Source: Acinetobacter sp. A2
Lineage (GTDB): Bacteria; Pseudomonadota; Gammaproteobacteria; Pseudomonadales; Moraxellaceae
Reading direction: 5' to 3'
Length of the DNA stretch: 64,000 nt
NCBI RefSeq assembly: GCF_012371325.1
Contig: NZ_JAAZQX010000001.1
Coordinates: 62,001 to 126,000, forward strand
In this document: positions 1-9,392 of the stretch, in pieces
How positions within the stretch are numbered: position 1 is the stretch's first letter
How the letters are laid out: each line of letters starts with the position of its first letter
Made by a program: the position numbers and the translations under genes
The notes under the pieces: model-generated
What the model was told of the DNA's origin: nothing
What the model saw: only the letters and a program-made list of their open reading frames with translations
Database searches by the model: none

Positions 1-417
1 GGCACCACAGAGGCCCATGAGCAGGAAATGCACCATGGTGTGGAAATAGCGACCACGTTCATCCCATTTTTTGCTGGAGAACCACAGCAATGGCAAGGCT
101 AGGGCATACGTCAGGACTAGCATTAAAGCCGACAATTGATCCAGCACTAAAATAATGCCAAACGGTGCTGCCCATTCACTCAAATTATAAATAATAATTT
201 GTCCGCTACTGACTTGAATCAGGTAGCTGATGGCAGTGATTAAACCAAGTGTAGCCGAAAGATAGCTGATACCACGACGCCACGGCTGACGCCAGTCACG
301 TGCGAGTGAACCAAACCCCGGGTTACCCAACAGCACTAAAATAAATGCGGTAAAGGTTGGAATTAGAATGCTAAAAATAGGCGAGTGCTGGGTCCAAAAT
401 TGGAGGAAATCAGTCAT
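1..417 (-). CDS. mrpD: Mrp cation/proton antiporter subunit D (partial, N-terminal 139 codons)
   Basis: The reading frame opens with ATG at 417 and runs off the left edge of the window, so only the N-terminus is seen. It encodes several hydrophobic helices beginning MTDFLQFWTQHS, typical of the proton-translocating MrpD/NuoN-like subunit. Its ATG overlaps the mrpC stop codon by one base, which implies translational coupling. In the family, MrpD is one of two NADH-dehydrogenase-like subunits of the multi-protein Na+(K+)/H+ antiporter in the inner membrane, used for alkali and salt tolerance. mrpE, F and G are presumably further left, outside the window. The subunit call rests on position after mrpC and on hydrophobicity. 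Confidence 0.87.
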   Translation of the reverse strand, partial: MTDFLQFWTQHSPIFSILIPTFTAFILVLLGNPGFGSLARDWRQPWRRGISYLSATLGLITAISYLIQVSSGQIIIYNLSEWAAPFGIILVLDQLSALMLVLTYALALPLLWFSSKKWDERGRYFHTMVHFLLMGLCGA

Positions 418-782
418 TATGGCTCATCCTCACGTGGATCTAGCAGCGGGTGTTCTTCTTTGGCATCGACATGGTCACTACCGGTTTCATAGCGACTGCG
501 CAGTGCCAATTGCACAATAAAGGCAGTGGTAGCAAAACCAATGACAATGGCTGTTAAAACCAAAGCTTGTGGGAGTGGGTCACTGGTTTTACTGGCTTCG
601 GTCAAAATAGCAGGCGCATTTAATTGAATACGTCCCATACTGAATAAGAAGATATTGACCGCATAGCCAATCATGGCCAAGCCCAGTACCACAGGAAAGG
701 TACGGGCACGTAAAATTAAATAAATACCTGTCGCGACTAACATTCCAATGGCAGACGCAATTAAAATTTCAAGACTAATCAT
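417..782 (-). CDS. mrpC: Mrp cation/proton antiporter subunit C (NuoK-like)
   Basis: This 121-residue protein has three predicted membrane helices (about residues 3-23, 27-50 and 72-95). It matches the small MrpC/MnhC subunit, a homologue of NuoK, which scaffolds the antiporter complex in the inner membrane. The segment GYAVNIFLFSMG in helix 2 is family-like. The charged C-terminal tail, about 25 residues, is cytoplasmic or periplasmic and poorly conserved. The gene lies four bases after the mrpA stop and overlaps mrpD by one base, so it is the middle gene of a tightly packed operon. Confidence 0.93.
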   Translation of the reverse strand: MISLEILIASAIGMLVATGIYLILRARTFPVVLGLAMIGYAVNIFLFSMGRIQLNAPAILTEASKTSDPLPQALVLTAIVIGFATTAFIVQLALRSRYETGSDHVDAKEEHPLLDPREDEP

Positions 783-786
783 TGCA

Positions 787-3624
787 TTACTCCTTTGGAA
801 GTGGGCCAGACATGCCAGAGTGACGTGAGTCGCCCAAGACGGAAATCATCAGCATCACTGCGCCGACCACAGTCAGATAAACCCCAACATCAAACAAGGC
901 CGCAGAAGCCAGATGTAATTCACCAATCAGCGGTGGATTCACATAAATATGTGCACTGGTCAAGAATGGACGTCCCCAGAACCATGCAGCAAGCCCAGTC
1001 AGCCCAGCAACACTTAAACCGATGCCAATCCAGATTTCGTATAAACGTCCAGATTTGGCTTTTAGCATTTGTTCGGTTTGATCTTGCCCTAGCGCAATGT
1101 ATTGGATGATTAAAGCCATAGCGGTAATTAAACCTGCAATAAAGCCGCCACCCGGTAAGTTGTGACCACGCAAGAAAATATACAGACTCACCACCAATGC
1201 GATTGGTAAAATCCACGAAGCGGTAATACGCAACATCAATGGAGATGGGTTAAAGCGGTAGGTCAGGCCTTGGGTCATAATGGTGCCGTGTGTACGCATG
1301 CCATCCATGAGGCATAGTGTGCCAATTGCGGCAATGCCCAATACGGTAATTTCACCAAAGGTATCGAAACCACGGAAGTCGACCAAAATTACGTTAACCA
1401 CGTTGGTACCGCCACCCAAAGGAATGGACTGCTGGTTGAAGAACCATGAAATTGAGTTATGGTCACGGGTCATCACCAACCATGCAATCCAGCCAATGCC
1501 AATCCCGCCACCAATCGCAATTAAGGCATCTCGCCAGCGACGTGAACTGCTTGACTCATACGGGGTTAATTGTGGGAGTAGGGATAGGCTCATTAACAAT
1601 AAAACAGTGGTGACGACATCCACCGTGATTTGAGTTTGTGCCAAATCAGGTGCAGAAAGCCCCACAAAAATCATGGTTACGACTAAACCAACCGCACCGC
1701 TGATTAAGACAGCCTTGATGCGTTCATGGTGGAACCACAGCATCATCCAACATGCAGAGAACAGCAATAACCACAAGACTATAGCAATCAGTGGCGCATG
1801 GGTCAGTTCACGTGTACCTGTGCTTAACCCTTGATTCAACAAAGGTGTGGCGACTATAAACACGGTAAACACAATAATCCACACCAAATAGCTTTGTAGT
1901 GAACCATTTTCAGTTTTACGTTTGATTTTGCGTGAAACTTGTAGCAGGTGCTTTAAAAATGATTCAAACAGCAGTTTGCCTTGGAATTGCCTCAAGTGTG
2001 GGTCGAGGTCAATTTCACGGATTTTTCCACCTTTGGCGAGCGAGAAATAGAAGATGATCCCGCCTAGCAGAGCAATCGCACTCATTAATAGGGGTACATT
2101 AAAACCATGCCAAATGGCTAAATGTGCACCTTCAAAGTTGAGCAGTTGGGTGCTGGCACGTGTGGTGCTATTGACTATGTGTTCGACCAATAATGCAGGC
2201 AAGATACCGACTAAAATACATAAGATCGCCAAGAGTGTTGCTGGTGCACGCATCCCAAAAGGCGGCTCATGTGCATCTTTATTCGGTACATCTTTACCAA
2301 TTGGGCCATCAAAGAACACGCCATGTACTAGGCGAATAGAATAGGCGACCGCAAAAATACCCGCTAGTGTGGCAACCAACGCAGAGATGAGCATGACAGG
2401 GCCTGACAAATTGGCCAGTAGTTCGGTAAAGAACATTTCTTTGGACAAGAAGCCATTGGTCAGTGGTACACCTGCCATTGAAGCTGCGGTGATCATGGTT
2501 AAGGTGGCGGTAAACGGTAGCAATTGCCACAAACCACTGAGTTTGCGTAAATCGCGGGTACCTGATTCGTGGTCAATAATTCCCGCAATCATAAACAGCG
2601 CAGCTTTAAAGGTGGCATGGTTAATGATGTGGAAGATTGCTGCTGCCACTGCCAGTGGTGAACCAATGCCGAGCAAACACATGATTAGCCCTAAATGGCT
2701 GATGGTGGAGTATGCCAATAAACCTTTTAAGTCTTCTTTGAAAATGGCAAAGAAGGCGGCCATACATAGGGTAAACAAGCCAATAAAAGTGACCAAATTA
2801 TGATACAGCGCTGCCCCAGCAAAAATTGGCAATAGGCGTGCAATTAAGAAAATCCCTGCTTTGACCATTGTGGCTGAATGCAGATAGGCCGATACGGGTG
2901 TCGGTGCAGCCATGGCATTCGGAAGCCAGAAATGGAATGGGAATTGCGCACTTTTGGTAAATGCACCCAATAAAATCAGTGATAATGTCGGTACAAATAA
3001 ATGATGCTGCTGAATTTGCTCAGTCATCATTAAAATTTGATCAATTTGGTAAGTGCCTGTGATTTGTGCTAACAGTACAAAACCACCGAGCATGGCCAGT
3101 CCACCCATACCAGTAATGGTGAGCGCCATACGTGAGCCGCGTTGTGCAGCTTCATAATTGCTCCAGTAACCCACCAACAAGAATGAGGAAATACTGGTCA
3201 GTTCCCAAAACGTTAGCAGTAAAATCAGGTTATTGGACAGGGAGATGCCCAGCATGGCAGCCATAAACAGCATGAGCAGCACGTACAGCTTACTGAGTGA
3301 ATTTTGAGGGCTTAAATAATAATACGCATAGATGAAAATGAGCGTACCGATGCCCGTAATTAGCAAAGAAAATAACAGACCTAGAGCGTCTAGACGAAAG
3401 CTTAAATCAATCCCTAACTGAGGGAGCCAAGACCATGTTTGAATGATCGTTGCGCCATTAAAGACCGCTTTTGCTTGAGTCAGTAGCAGAATAAGGCTGC
3501 TGAGACTGACTCCGATTGCCCCTAAAGCCGTTACCCCGCGCGAAAACTGTTTCAGCCACGAGACAAGGGTTGTGCCTAGTACTAACGGTAACAATATAAT
3601 AATCGGTAGCACACTCATATCCAT
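787..3624 (-). CDS. mrpA: Fused Mrp antiporter subunits A and B
   Basis: This is a 945-residue polytopic membrane protein. Residues about 1-480 are a NuoL-like proton-channel module (LTFWELTSISSFLLVGYW near 140; the FPFHFWLPNAMAAPTPVSA loop near 230). Residues about 610-690 match the MrpA C-terminal DUF4040-type region. Residues about 795-930 match MrpB/MnhB (FLRGHNLPGGGFIAGL). A and B are therefore one polypeptide, as in the group-2 mrp/pha operons of proteobacteria. It should be the largest subunit of the inner-membrane Na+/H+ antiporter. It is the first gene of the operon and has an unusually structured leader. Start at 3624 (MDM) or 3618; neither has a convincing Shine-Dalgarno sequence. 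Confidence 0.93.
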   Translation of the reverse strand: MDMSVLPIIILLPLVLGTTLVSWLKQFSRGVTALGAIGVSLSSLILLLTQAKAVFNGATIIQTWSWLPQLGIDLSFRLDALGLLFSLLITGIGTLIFIYAYYYLSPQNSLSKLYVLLMLFMAAMLGISLSNNLILLLTFWELTSISSFLLVGYWSNYEAAQRGSRMALTITGMGGLAMLGGFVLLAQITGTYQIDQILMMTEQIQQHHLFVPTLSLILLGAFTKSAQFPFHFWLPNAMAAPTPVSAYLHSATMVKAGIFLIARLLPIFAGAALYHNLVTFIGLFTLCMAAFFAIFKEDLKGLLAYSTISHLGLIMCLLGIGSPLAVAAAIFHIINHATFKAALFMIAGIIDHESGTRDLRKLSGLWQLLPFTATLTMITAASMAGVPLTNGFLSKEMFFTELLANLSGPVMLISALVATLAGIFAVAYSIRLVHGVFFDGPIGKDVPNKDAHEPPFGMRAPATLLAILCILVGILPALLVEHIVNSTTRASTQLLNFEGAHLAIWHGFNVPLLMSAIALLGGIIFYFSLAKGGKIREIDLDPHLRQFQGKLLFESFLKHLLQVSRKIKRKTENGSLQSYLVWIIVFTVFIVATPLLNQGLSTGTRELTHAPLIAIVLWLLLFSACWMMLWFHHERIKAVLISGAVGLVVTMIFVGLSAPDLAQTQITVDVVTTVLLLMSLSLLPQLTPYESSSSRRWRDALIAIGGGIGIGWIAWLVMTRDHNSISWFFNQQSIPLGGGTNVVNVILVDFRGFDTFGEITVLGIAAIGTLCLMDGMRTHGTIMTQGLTYRFNPSPLMLRITASWILPIALVVSLYIFLRGHNLPGGGFIAGLITAMALIIQYIALGQDQTEQMLKAKSGRLYEIWIGIGLSVAGLTGLAAWFWGRPFLTSAHIYVNPPLIGELHLASAALFDVGVYLTVVGAVMLMISVLGDSRHSGMSGPLPKE

Positions 3625-4289
3625 TGTCGTGAATAGGTTTGAAACCTAAGGATGAATCTTATCTTTCAAGGATTACAGGACAGCAACATGCCATCCAAAA
3701 GACTCAATCTTGAAAGCCAATTGGTCGTGCCAGTGTGGACACGTTGTCTATTGTTTTGACCAGCATATTGGTTGTGGCTTGAGTCAGAAACAGGCTATGC
3801 AAAAATCAATTTTGCCTTGCCGCATGACCTTAGACAGCAAAATATGCTCATCTTTCGCTGTATGAAGCAGCGAACTGGGTTGTGCTTGGTTTTGGCTAAT
3901 GCTGTGCTTAAAAATCTGTTAGATGCATCCGTTCAATATGAAAATAGTCAGGCTATTTTCTTATTTGATGTCACACTTGCTGCATTTTAGTTTACAGCAC
4001 TCACCGTGTATGAAAAGGTCGATAGACACGATTCAAAATATAAAAAAGTTGTATTGCGCAACTTAAAAAACTACAGCAAAATCGGATTTTACTATAAAAG
4101 TTTAAAATTAATCTGATTTTATTACATGAATAAAACAACATCAATTTTTTCTGCATACAGCGAAGTCATTATATACCCGATGGTACAGACCCGAAGCATC
4201 TTGCTCTGAATTTTATTGAAATATTCTACTTAACCTTAAATTTTGTACAAAATAAATGGTCATGCTCTACATCTAGCTGAAGTTTTAGC
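3625..4289. other. 665-base intergenic stretch
   Basis: This lies between mrpA and the minus-strand ATPase gene. The part next to mrpA holds the structured leader. The rest becomes increasingly AT-rich toward 4290. A 72-codon frame on the plus strand at 3772-3990 begins with TTG, lacks a ribosome site and resembles nothing I know. I see no tRNA, terminator hairpin with a T-run, or insertion-sequence end. Confidence 0.6.
3636..3745 (-). promoter_or_regulatory. Structured 5' leader of the mrp operon (candidate regulatory RNA)
   Basis: Read on the minus strand just before mrpA, the leader contains nested pairings. An outer 8-bp stem is formed by 3709-3716 (CTTTCAAG as read) and 3663-3670 (CTTGAAAG). 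Inside it a 7-bp hairpin joins 3690-3696 with 3678-3684 around a 5-nt loop. A third hairpin at 3635-3647 contains AGG, the nearest purine-rich motif upstream of the start, in its 5' arm. The arrangement would suit translational control of an ion transporter. I cannot assign it to a known riboswitch class, and no covariance evidence is available. Confidence 0.35.
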
Positions 4290-5663
4290 TTAGATTGAGT
4301 CAGGTAGCTGATCAGTTGTTGCTTGGCTGTCTTCATTTTGCAAACGACGTAGCAGTTCCTGTTTTTGTTCTGGACTACAATGATTTTGAATCTGCTGCCA
4401 AATTTCACTGGTTATTTGTGCTTCAGTTTTTATTTCTTGTAGCGAGTTATCTTCTGAAACGCTAGTTTCCAGTAAATCTGCATAAATTTGTGCAAACTGT
4501 GGCTGTAGGCTTTGCCAATGAATAGTGTTTAATTGTTTGTGTTCAAGTTTTAGGCACTGAAAGCGTTCAGCCTGTTCTAAAAGTTCGCTACGGTTACCTG
4601 TGGCAATAATTTGCAAGCGTGGGAAAGCTTGATGCAAACGCATCAAAATTTGTGCAGCATGTGATTGATCCAGTTGATGGTCAATCTGATCAATCAATAA
4701 AATGCCGTCACCTTCTGTACACGGATAAAGGCTGTTCGGATTGAGTAGACATAAACGCCGTACAATATCCCCAACTAATGCAATCCAGTTGCGCTGACTG
4801 TTCGATAGTTGTTGATACAATAATTCTTTGCCCTGACAACGCACCATGAGTTGTAGCTTTGGCAAATATTGCAGATAAATATCTTCAATTTCAGGTAGTA
4901 CAATCTGTAAAGCATCTTTGAGTGCTTGCAAACCGGGTGCATGCATTTGTGAGTAAGCATGTAATAGCGACTGATTTAGTGCCTGTGGCAACTCACTTTG
5001 CTGTTGCTGATACAGCTTGTGTAGCAATTGCGCACTTTGGGCATTTTCAATATCAGAAACTTCCCGCAACCACTCAAAAAAACGGCTAAAGGTGGTGAAA
5101 GGAATCGCTGCAATTTCGTAGGCATGCCTAGGCTGTAAAATCAGTGGGTTATTTTTATTGAGTAAATTGACTTCATTCACAAAGCGTTCCGCAGGGTAGT
5201 AGGCGATCAGCGGTAGACCTTGCATTGGGTCATGTCGAATAGCATGCTGATAGAGCTGCACCATTTTTTCCAGTTTGGTGGTTTCAACTTTGCTCACCCC
5301 AACAGCATTGCTGTTCAGGGTTTTATACAGTTGCCAGTCACAGTGTTGAATATTTTCAATTTGTGTGTTGCTTGATTCTGCCAGACTGCCAATTTCTATC
5401 GGAATCTCCACACACACATCAATTTTTGCTTGTAAGCGCGTTTGCATAATGTCTTGATCTTGCATGACCAAGCCCGCAGTGCGTAAATCTTTATAACGTG
5501 CAGCAAACCAGGTCAGTGCCTGATAACTAAAGCGCAATAGTGAAGTTTTCCCAGCACTCTGGTCGCCTAAAATAAGGGTGATGGGAAGATCGTGATAATT
5601 CAGTTCAAGTTTTAAGTCTACAAAATGGGTGATGTGTCTGAAATGAACCGATGTAATTTTCAT
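4290..5663 (-). CDS. RecF/OLD-like P-loop ATPase, partner of the upstream helicase
   Basis: This 457-residue protein has a Walker A motif GDQSAGKTS at residues 33-41 directly after an SMC/RecF-type N-terminus (MKITSVHFRHI). A signature-like stretch (SNSQRNWIALVGD) lies near 285. Walker B (LLIDQIDHQLD) lies near 322, followed by a switch-like ATGNRSELL. This is the layout of ABC-type ATPases that act on DNA ends. No TOPRIM (E...DxD), HNH or other nuclease domain follows Walker B, and the last ~60 residues are charged and helical. A Shine-Dalgarno AGGTG precedes the ATG. It starts 16 bases after the helicase gene, so the two are probably co-transcribed and may work together on DNA. Function is unknown. 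Confidence 0.72.
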   Translation of the reverse strand: MKITSVHFRHITHFVDLKLELNYHDLPITLILGDQSAGKTSLLRFSYQALTWFAARYKDLRTAGLVMQDQDIMQTRLQAKIDVCVEIPIEIGSLAESSNTQIENIQHCDWQLYKTLNSNAVGVSKVETTKLEKMVQLYQHAIRHDPMQGLPLIAYYPAERFVNEVNLLNKNNPLILQPRHAYEIAAIPFTTFSRFFEWLREVSDIENAQSAQLLHKLYQQQQSELPQALNQSLLHAYSQMHAPGLQALKDALQIVLPEIEDIYLQYLPKLQLMVRCQGKELLYQQLSNSQRNWIALVGDIVRRLCLLNPNSLYPCTEGDGILLIDQIDHQLDQSHAAQILMRLHQAFPRLQIIATGNRSELLEQAERFQCLKLEHKQLNTIHWQSLQPQFAQIYADLLETSVSEDNSLQEIKTEAQITSEIWQQIQNHCSPEQKQELLRRLQNEDSQATTDQLPDSI

Positions 5664-5679
5664 AGCGCACCTGCTGCAA

Positions 5680-7182
5680 TTACCCCACCGCTTTGCGTAA
5701 CGATGTCGGCATTTTTATTTTCAGTTGTTGTACCAAATCGTAAATATGATGAATATTTAAACTTACTTTAGCACGTGTGCAGGCCACGTACAGTAATCTT
5801 AACTCTTCATCACTAATTTTATGTTCTTTGTCATTCAGCTTAAACTGGTAGTCATCTTCAATATGTACCCGATTCCATTCCAGACCTTTGGCTTTATGCG
5901 CTGTCGAAATAATATAGTCAGCTTGGTCAATGGGGGTAATTTTAGCCAGTGCCCGTTTTAGTGGGTCGGTTCCATGATCATCCACCAGTTTTACCAAAGG
6001 TTTAATGTCACTGCCATCGTTAGTTTCGCAATATTCATGTACATCATGCCATGAGTTGAACCACGCCAGTTCAGGTACATCGGTCACACGTTTGCCTTGT
6101 TTCAGCATCGCGGCAGCATCAACAAAACGGTTTAAACGCACATGGTCAGCCTGTAAACTGACTTTATCGCCATGCACCAAACCTGCCAGTAACAATTCCA
6201 TAGCACGGGCATTGGTGCGGCATAAAATTGCATCACGCATTTTGGTGTGTGGCTTGTTCACTACTTTTGAATGTAGTTGCGGATTGCCAAGCAAAGGCAC
6301 GGTTTCATTCAGTCCGCCTAAAATGGCATTGGCTGTCAGCGCAATTTCTTCACCAAAACGGAAAGATGTGGTCAGGCGTGATTCAGGCAAGGGCAGTTGT
6401 TGCATGGCATTGACTGCACCACGCCATGCGTAAATTTGCTGGTGTGCATCGCCCACATAAATCACCTGCGTATTGCGTTGCTTGAGTAAAATACCCAACA
6501 TGAGTGGGTCAGCATCTTGCGCTTCATCAAACAGGACATAATCGGCAGGAATATTGGGTTCCGACAAAGCCCAAAGTTTGAGGTAAATATCGTGCCCAAT
6601 ACCTGCCTGATGATTGGGGTCAATCGACTCCAGCCAACGCCGCTCCACCGCAGGGTAAAGATGTTTTTGTAAAGTGTCGATGTCGTCTGGGTGCAGCCAA
6701 CTAGGTGCTTGTAAATGCCGTGGGGCAGGGTATTGCGAACTGGTCGAGCAGAAATAACTGACTGCGTTTGCGACCAAGCTGGCTAATCGACTTGGCATCA
6801 GCACATATTTTTCATAACGTCCGCCCATCATCCGTCTAAGGGTAATCGGCTCTAAACGGTACTCTTTGGCAATAAAGCTGGGGCTTAAGCGCGGTAGACG
6901 TAATTTGTCGGTGACTCCACGTGGAACGCTGCGGTAAGCAAGCGAGTGGAAAGTGCGACAATCGACCTGACGGTGAAATTTACTCTGTGCTTCAGAGGCA
7001 ATGGCTTTGTTAAAAGCCAAATACATGCCACGCCGCTCAGGCATAGCATCACTGATCATTTGTAAGGTGGTGGTTTTACCTGTGCCTGCGTAGGCAATCA
7101 CTTTAAAGGATTTACCCAGACGTGCGTTGTCTATGGCAGTGGCTTGCTCATAGGTCGGGCTGGGCTTGATAAGGACAGACAC
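5680..7182 (-). CDS. FBH1-like superfamily 1 (UvrD-type) DNA helicase
   Basis: This 500-residue protein carries the SF1A helicase motifs. Walker A AYAGTGKTTT is at 30-39, then AFNKAIASEA near 56. Motif II DEAQD is at 219-223. Motif III VGDAHQQIYAWRG is at 243-255. Motif V-like ISTAHKAKGLEW lies near 428, and motif VI LLYVACTRAK near 464. The AFNKA and TFHSLA segments and the compact size resemble the FBH1 subgroup more than full-length UvrD or Rep. FBH1 helicases remodel recombination intermediates; the bacterial members are little studied. The predicted start is GTG at 7182 with no good ribosome site, 28 bases after hisIE, and the ATPase gene follows after 16 bases. Confidence 0.82.
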   Translation of the reverse strand: MSVLIKPSPTYEQATAIDNARLGKSFKVIAYAGTGKTTTLQMISDAMPERRGMYLAFNKAIASEAQSKFHRQVDCRTFHSLAYRSVPRGVTDKLRLPRLSPSFIAKEYRLEPITLRRMMGGRYEKYVLMPSRLASLVANAVSYFCSTSSQYPAPRHLQAPSWLHPDDIDTLQKHLYPAVERRWLESIDPNHQAGIGHDIYLKLWALSEPNIPADYVLFDEAQDADPLMLGILLKQRNTQVIYVGDAHQQIYAWRGAVNAMQQLPLPESRLTTSFRFGEEIALTANAILGGLNETVPLLGNPQLHSKVVNKPHTKMRDAILCRTNARAMELLLAGLVHGDKVSLQADHVRLNRFVDAAAMLKQGKRVTDVPELAWFNSWHDVHEYCETNDGSDIKPLVKLVDDHGTDPLKRALAKITPIDQADYIISTAHKAKGLEWNRVHIEDDYQFKLNDKEHKISDEELRLLYVACTRAKVSLNIHHIYDLVQQLKIKMPTSLRKAVG

Positions 7183-7210
7183 AGATATCAGCGTTGGTTT
7201 TAATTAAGCG

Positions 7211-7993
7211 TTAGTGGCTGCGGTTGGCTTTTTCAACTAAGCCAGATAAGCCTTGGCGACGTGCCAATTCATTCAGTACCACTTGCGGCTCAATGTCGAA
7301 ATAACCCAACATTACAATGCTGTGGAACCATAAATCTGCCACTTCATAAATTAGGTCATTTTTATTGTTGGCATTGGCTTCGGTATTGAAGTCTTTGGCT
7401 GCAATAATCGCTTCTACGGTTTCTTCACCGACTTTTTCCAAAATTTTGTTCAAGCCTTTGTGGTACAGCTTTGCTACATAAGAAGAGTCAGGATTGGCGG
7501 TTTTACGCTCGCTCATCATTTGCCCTAAATAGGCCAAAACTTCAACTTGCTCAGCTTGTGCCTTAGACTGACTCATGGCCTGCGTGTGGGCATTGGCGGC
7601 TTGTTCACCGTAAATTTGATTTGGGTCTTTCAGTTGTGCATCTACAATTTCCCAGCCGTTGGCTGTGAGTTTGCGATAGAAACAAGATTCACGACCTGTG
7701 TGGCAGGCAATGCCGCCATGCTGTTCAATTTGTAGAATGATGACATCGGCATCGCAGTCTAGGCGAATTTCATGCACAGTCTGAAAGTGTCCAGATTCTT
7801 CACCTTTGTGCCACAATTTATTGCGTGAACGTGAAAAATATACGGCCTGATTTTTTTCAGCAGTCAGTGCCAAGGCTTCACGGTTCATCCATGCCACCAT
7901 CAACACACGTCCTGTTTGATGATGTTGTGCAATGGCAGGCACTAATCCTTGTTCGTTAAATTTTACTTCATCGAGCCATTGCAAGTTATTCAT
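7211..7993 (-). CDS. hisIE: Bifunctional phosphoribosyl-AMP cyclohydrolase / phosphoribosyl-ATP pyrophosphatase
   Basis: This 260-residue fusion catalyses steps 2 and 3 of histidine biosynthesis in the cytoplasm. The N-terminal HisI half (about 1-130) shows [23 protein letters not shown], the metal-binding DCDAD and CHTGRESCF. The C-terminal HisE half (about 150-255) shows [15 protein letters not shown], with the acidic residues of the MazG-like pyrophosphatase fold, and a [10 protein letters not shown] helix. The length fits HisIE fusions. No other his genes are nearby, as is common where his genes are scattered. It is first in a probable three-gene transcript with the helicase and ATPase genes. 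Confidence 0.95.
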   Translation of the reverse strand: MNNLQWLDEVKFNEQGLVPAIAQHHQTGRVLMVAWMNREALALTAEKNQAVYFSRSRNKLWHKGEESGHFQTVHEIRLDCDADVIILQIEQHGGIACHTGRESCFYRKLTANGWEIVDAQLKDPNQIYGEQAANAHTQAMSQSKAQAEQVEVLAYLGQMMSERKTANPDSSYVAKLYHKGLNKILEKVGEETVEAIIAAKDFNTEANANNKNDLIYEVADLWFHSIVMLGYFDIEPQVVLNELARRQGLSGLVEKANRSH

Positions 7994-8119
7994 GAGTTGT
8001 TCACCAAAATTAATTTAAATTGTATGGACGCCATTTTCTAAGCGCACGATTTTGCATCGTCCCTATAGTGTACGTGATTCAGGACAATTTACCTAAATTA
8101 TCTTGCTAGATTTATGCTG

Positions 8120-9199
8120 TCAAAGCGTTTGCATAAACTGCGGGAAGTTTTGTTTTTCCACCATTTCCAAGAATTCATCGCCCAAACGTTGGCTTTCCGC
8201 TACGGACTGTTTCCATAAGCGAATTCGCTGCGCTTGATCTAGACCTTTTAAAGTGAAGTCTTTACGATCTGGCAAACGGCCTAAAGGCAGGCTGCTCAAA
8301 TATTCTGCCGAAGGTGATAGTAAAAGTGTCCGTGCCTGATTTTCAGGATTGGCCTTGCGGTTTTTCAACATTTTATCGAACCAGCCCGGGGTGATGCTGT
8401 CAGTAAAGTGTGGATACAGCACGATGCCCTGACTCTGGTATGGCAAATCTAAGTGGTAGTCAATCAAGCCACCATCCCGATAACTGCCCACTGGCGCATC
8501 AGGAATGTCACGAATAGCAGACATCACCCCTGGAATAGACGCTGAGGCGAGTAGCCACGGTGCGACATTTTGCTCATTTAGGGCTTGGTAATGGGTGACA
8601 AAATCATCCTCAACCATAAACTGTTGCCCTTGCGCAGGTTGGCTGATGACCCGTTGCATAAACAAGCGGTTGTGTTTACGTGCAATGGCATTGCTACCAA
8701 TAATTCCTGCCACAGAAGCGAGCAAAGGTAAGGCTTGGTCACTTTGGAAAATATGCTGAGCTTTGACTGAAATGACCGTTAGGTGATAGTCAGGGTGGTT
8801 GATCAGTTGCTGTTGCTGTCCTTGAATCAGTTCAAACAGCATGTTCTGACAAATCTCAGCCACCTCTTGGCGTGACATTTTTTTATGAAAATATAGGTTG
8901 GTGTATAAATCGGACAGACGCTCAGTACCTTGTTTTGCGCCCCAAGCCAAAATACTGGCAAAGCGCCAACTGCCAATGGAAGAACCGACAACTGTACGGC
9001 GTTTAGGGGCTTGGGCAAAAAACTCACCAAAAATTGCTTGATCTAGTCCTTGTATGCCAATGCCTTTGGGGCCACCTGCTGCACCAGGAATAATATCAAC
9101 CTGTTGGGCGTGTAAACCTTCTTGTTCAATCAGTTGGCGGGCCAAATGTCCTGCACGGATACTGAGGGCAGGGGCACGTTTATGCAAAATCTGAGTCAT
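8120..9199 (-). CDS. Patatin-like phospholipase family protein
   Basis: This 359-residue protein has the three patatin hallmarks: a glycine-rich oxyanion segment GAAGGPKGIG near residues 39-48, the nucleophile elbow GSSIG near 72-76, and the catalytic-dyad aspartate in YRDGG near 240. The expected activity is Ser-Asp dyad hydrolysis of acyl esters, on phospholipid or another lipid. No signal peptide is visible, so it should be cytoplasmic or membrane-associated. It is a single gene between a strong terminator (9331-9357) and hisIE. The ribosome site before the ATG is weak. The natural substrate cannot be read from sequence. Confidence 0.88.
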   Translation of the reverse strand: MTQILHKRAPALSIRAGHLARQLIEQEGLHAQQVDIIPGAAGGPKGIGIQGLDQAIFGEFFAQAPKRRTVVGSSIGSWRFASILAWGAKQGTERLSDLYTNLYFHKKMSRQEVAEICQNMLFELIQGQQQQLINHPDYHLTVISVKAQHIFQSDQALPLLASVAGIIGSNAIARKHNRLFMQRVISQPAQGQQFMVEDDFVTHYQALNEQNVAPWLLASASIPGVMSAIRDIPDAPVGSYRDGGLIDYHLDLPYQSQGIVLYPHFTDSITPGWFDKMLKNRKANPENQARTLLLSPSAEYLSSLPLGRLPDRKDFTLKGLDQAQRIRLWKQSVAESQRLGDEFLEMVEKQNFPQFMQTL

Positions 9200-9330
9200 G
9201 CTTAATCTATAACGCTACAAATGTGCATTAATTGTAGGCGTGGGGATTTTTGCAGCAATGGCGAGAGGCATCACTTGGTGACTGATCAGTCATAGAGCTG
9301 TTTGTGGTGATGTTGATATTGAGAGGATAA

Positions 9331-9357
9331 AAAATCCTGCTTTTAAAGCAGGATTTT
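9331..9357 (-). terminator. Intrinsic terminator after ubiB
   Basis: A 12-bp stem (9331-9342 with 9346-9357) closes a 3-base loop. On the minus strand it is followed by a run of six T, 36 bases beyond the ubiB stop. It ends the ubiE-ubiJ-ubiB transcript. Confidence 0.9.
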
Positions 9358-9392
9358 AAATATTGATGATCTGCTGATCAAACAATGTCACT

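Noticed and set aside
3772..3990. 72-codon plus-strand frame upstream of the mrp operon
   Set aside because: Starts with TTG, no ribosome site, no similarity I recognise, no codon pattern of a real gene.
6005..6433. 142-codon plus-strand frame inside the helicase gene
   Set aside because: Antisense shadow; the minus strand carries all helicase motifs.
4290..7182. A genuine Gabija system
   Set aside because: The ATPase lacks the TOPRIM nuclease needed for GajA and the gene order is reversed; only a loose resemblance.
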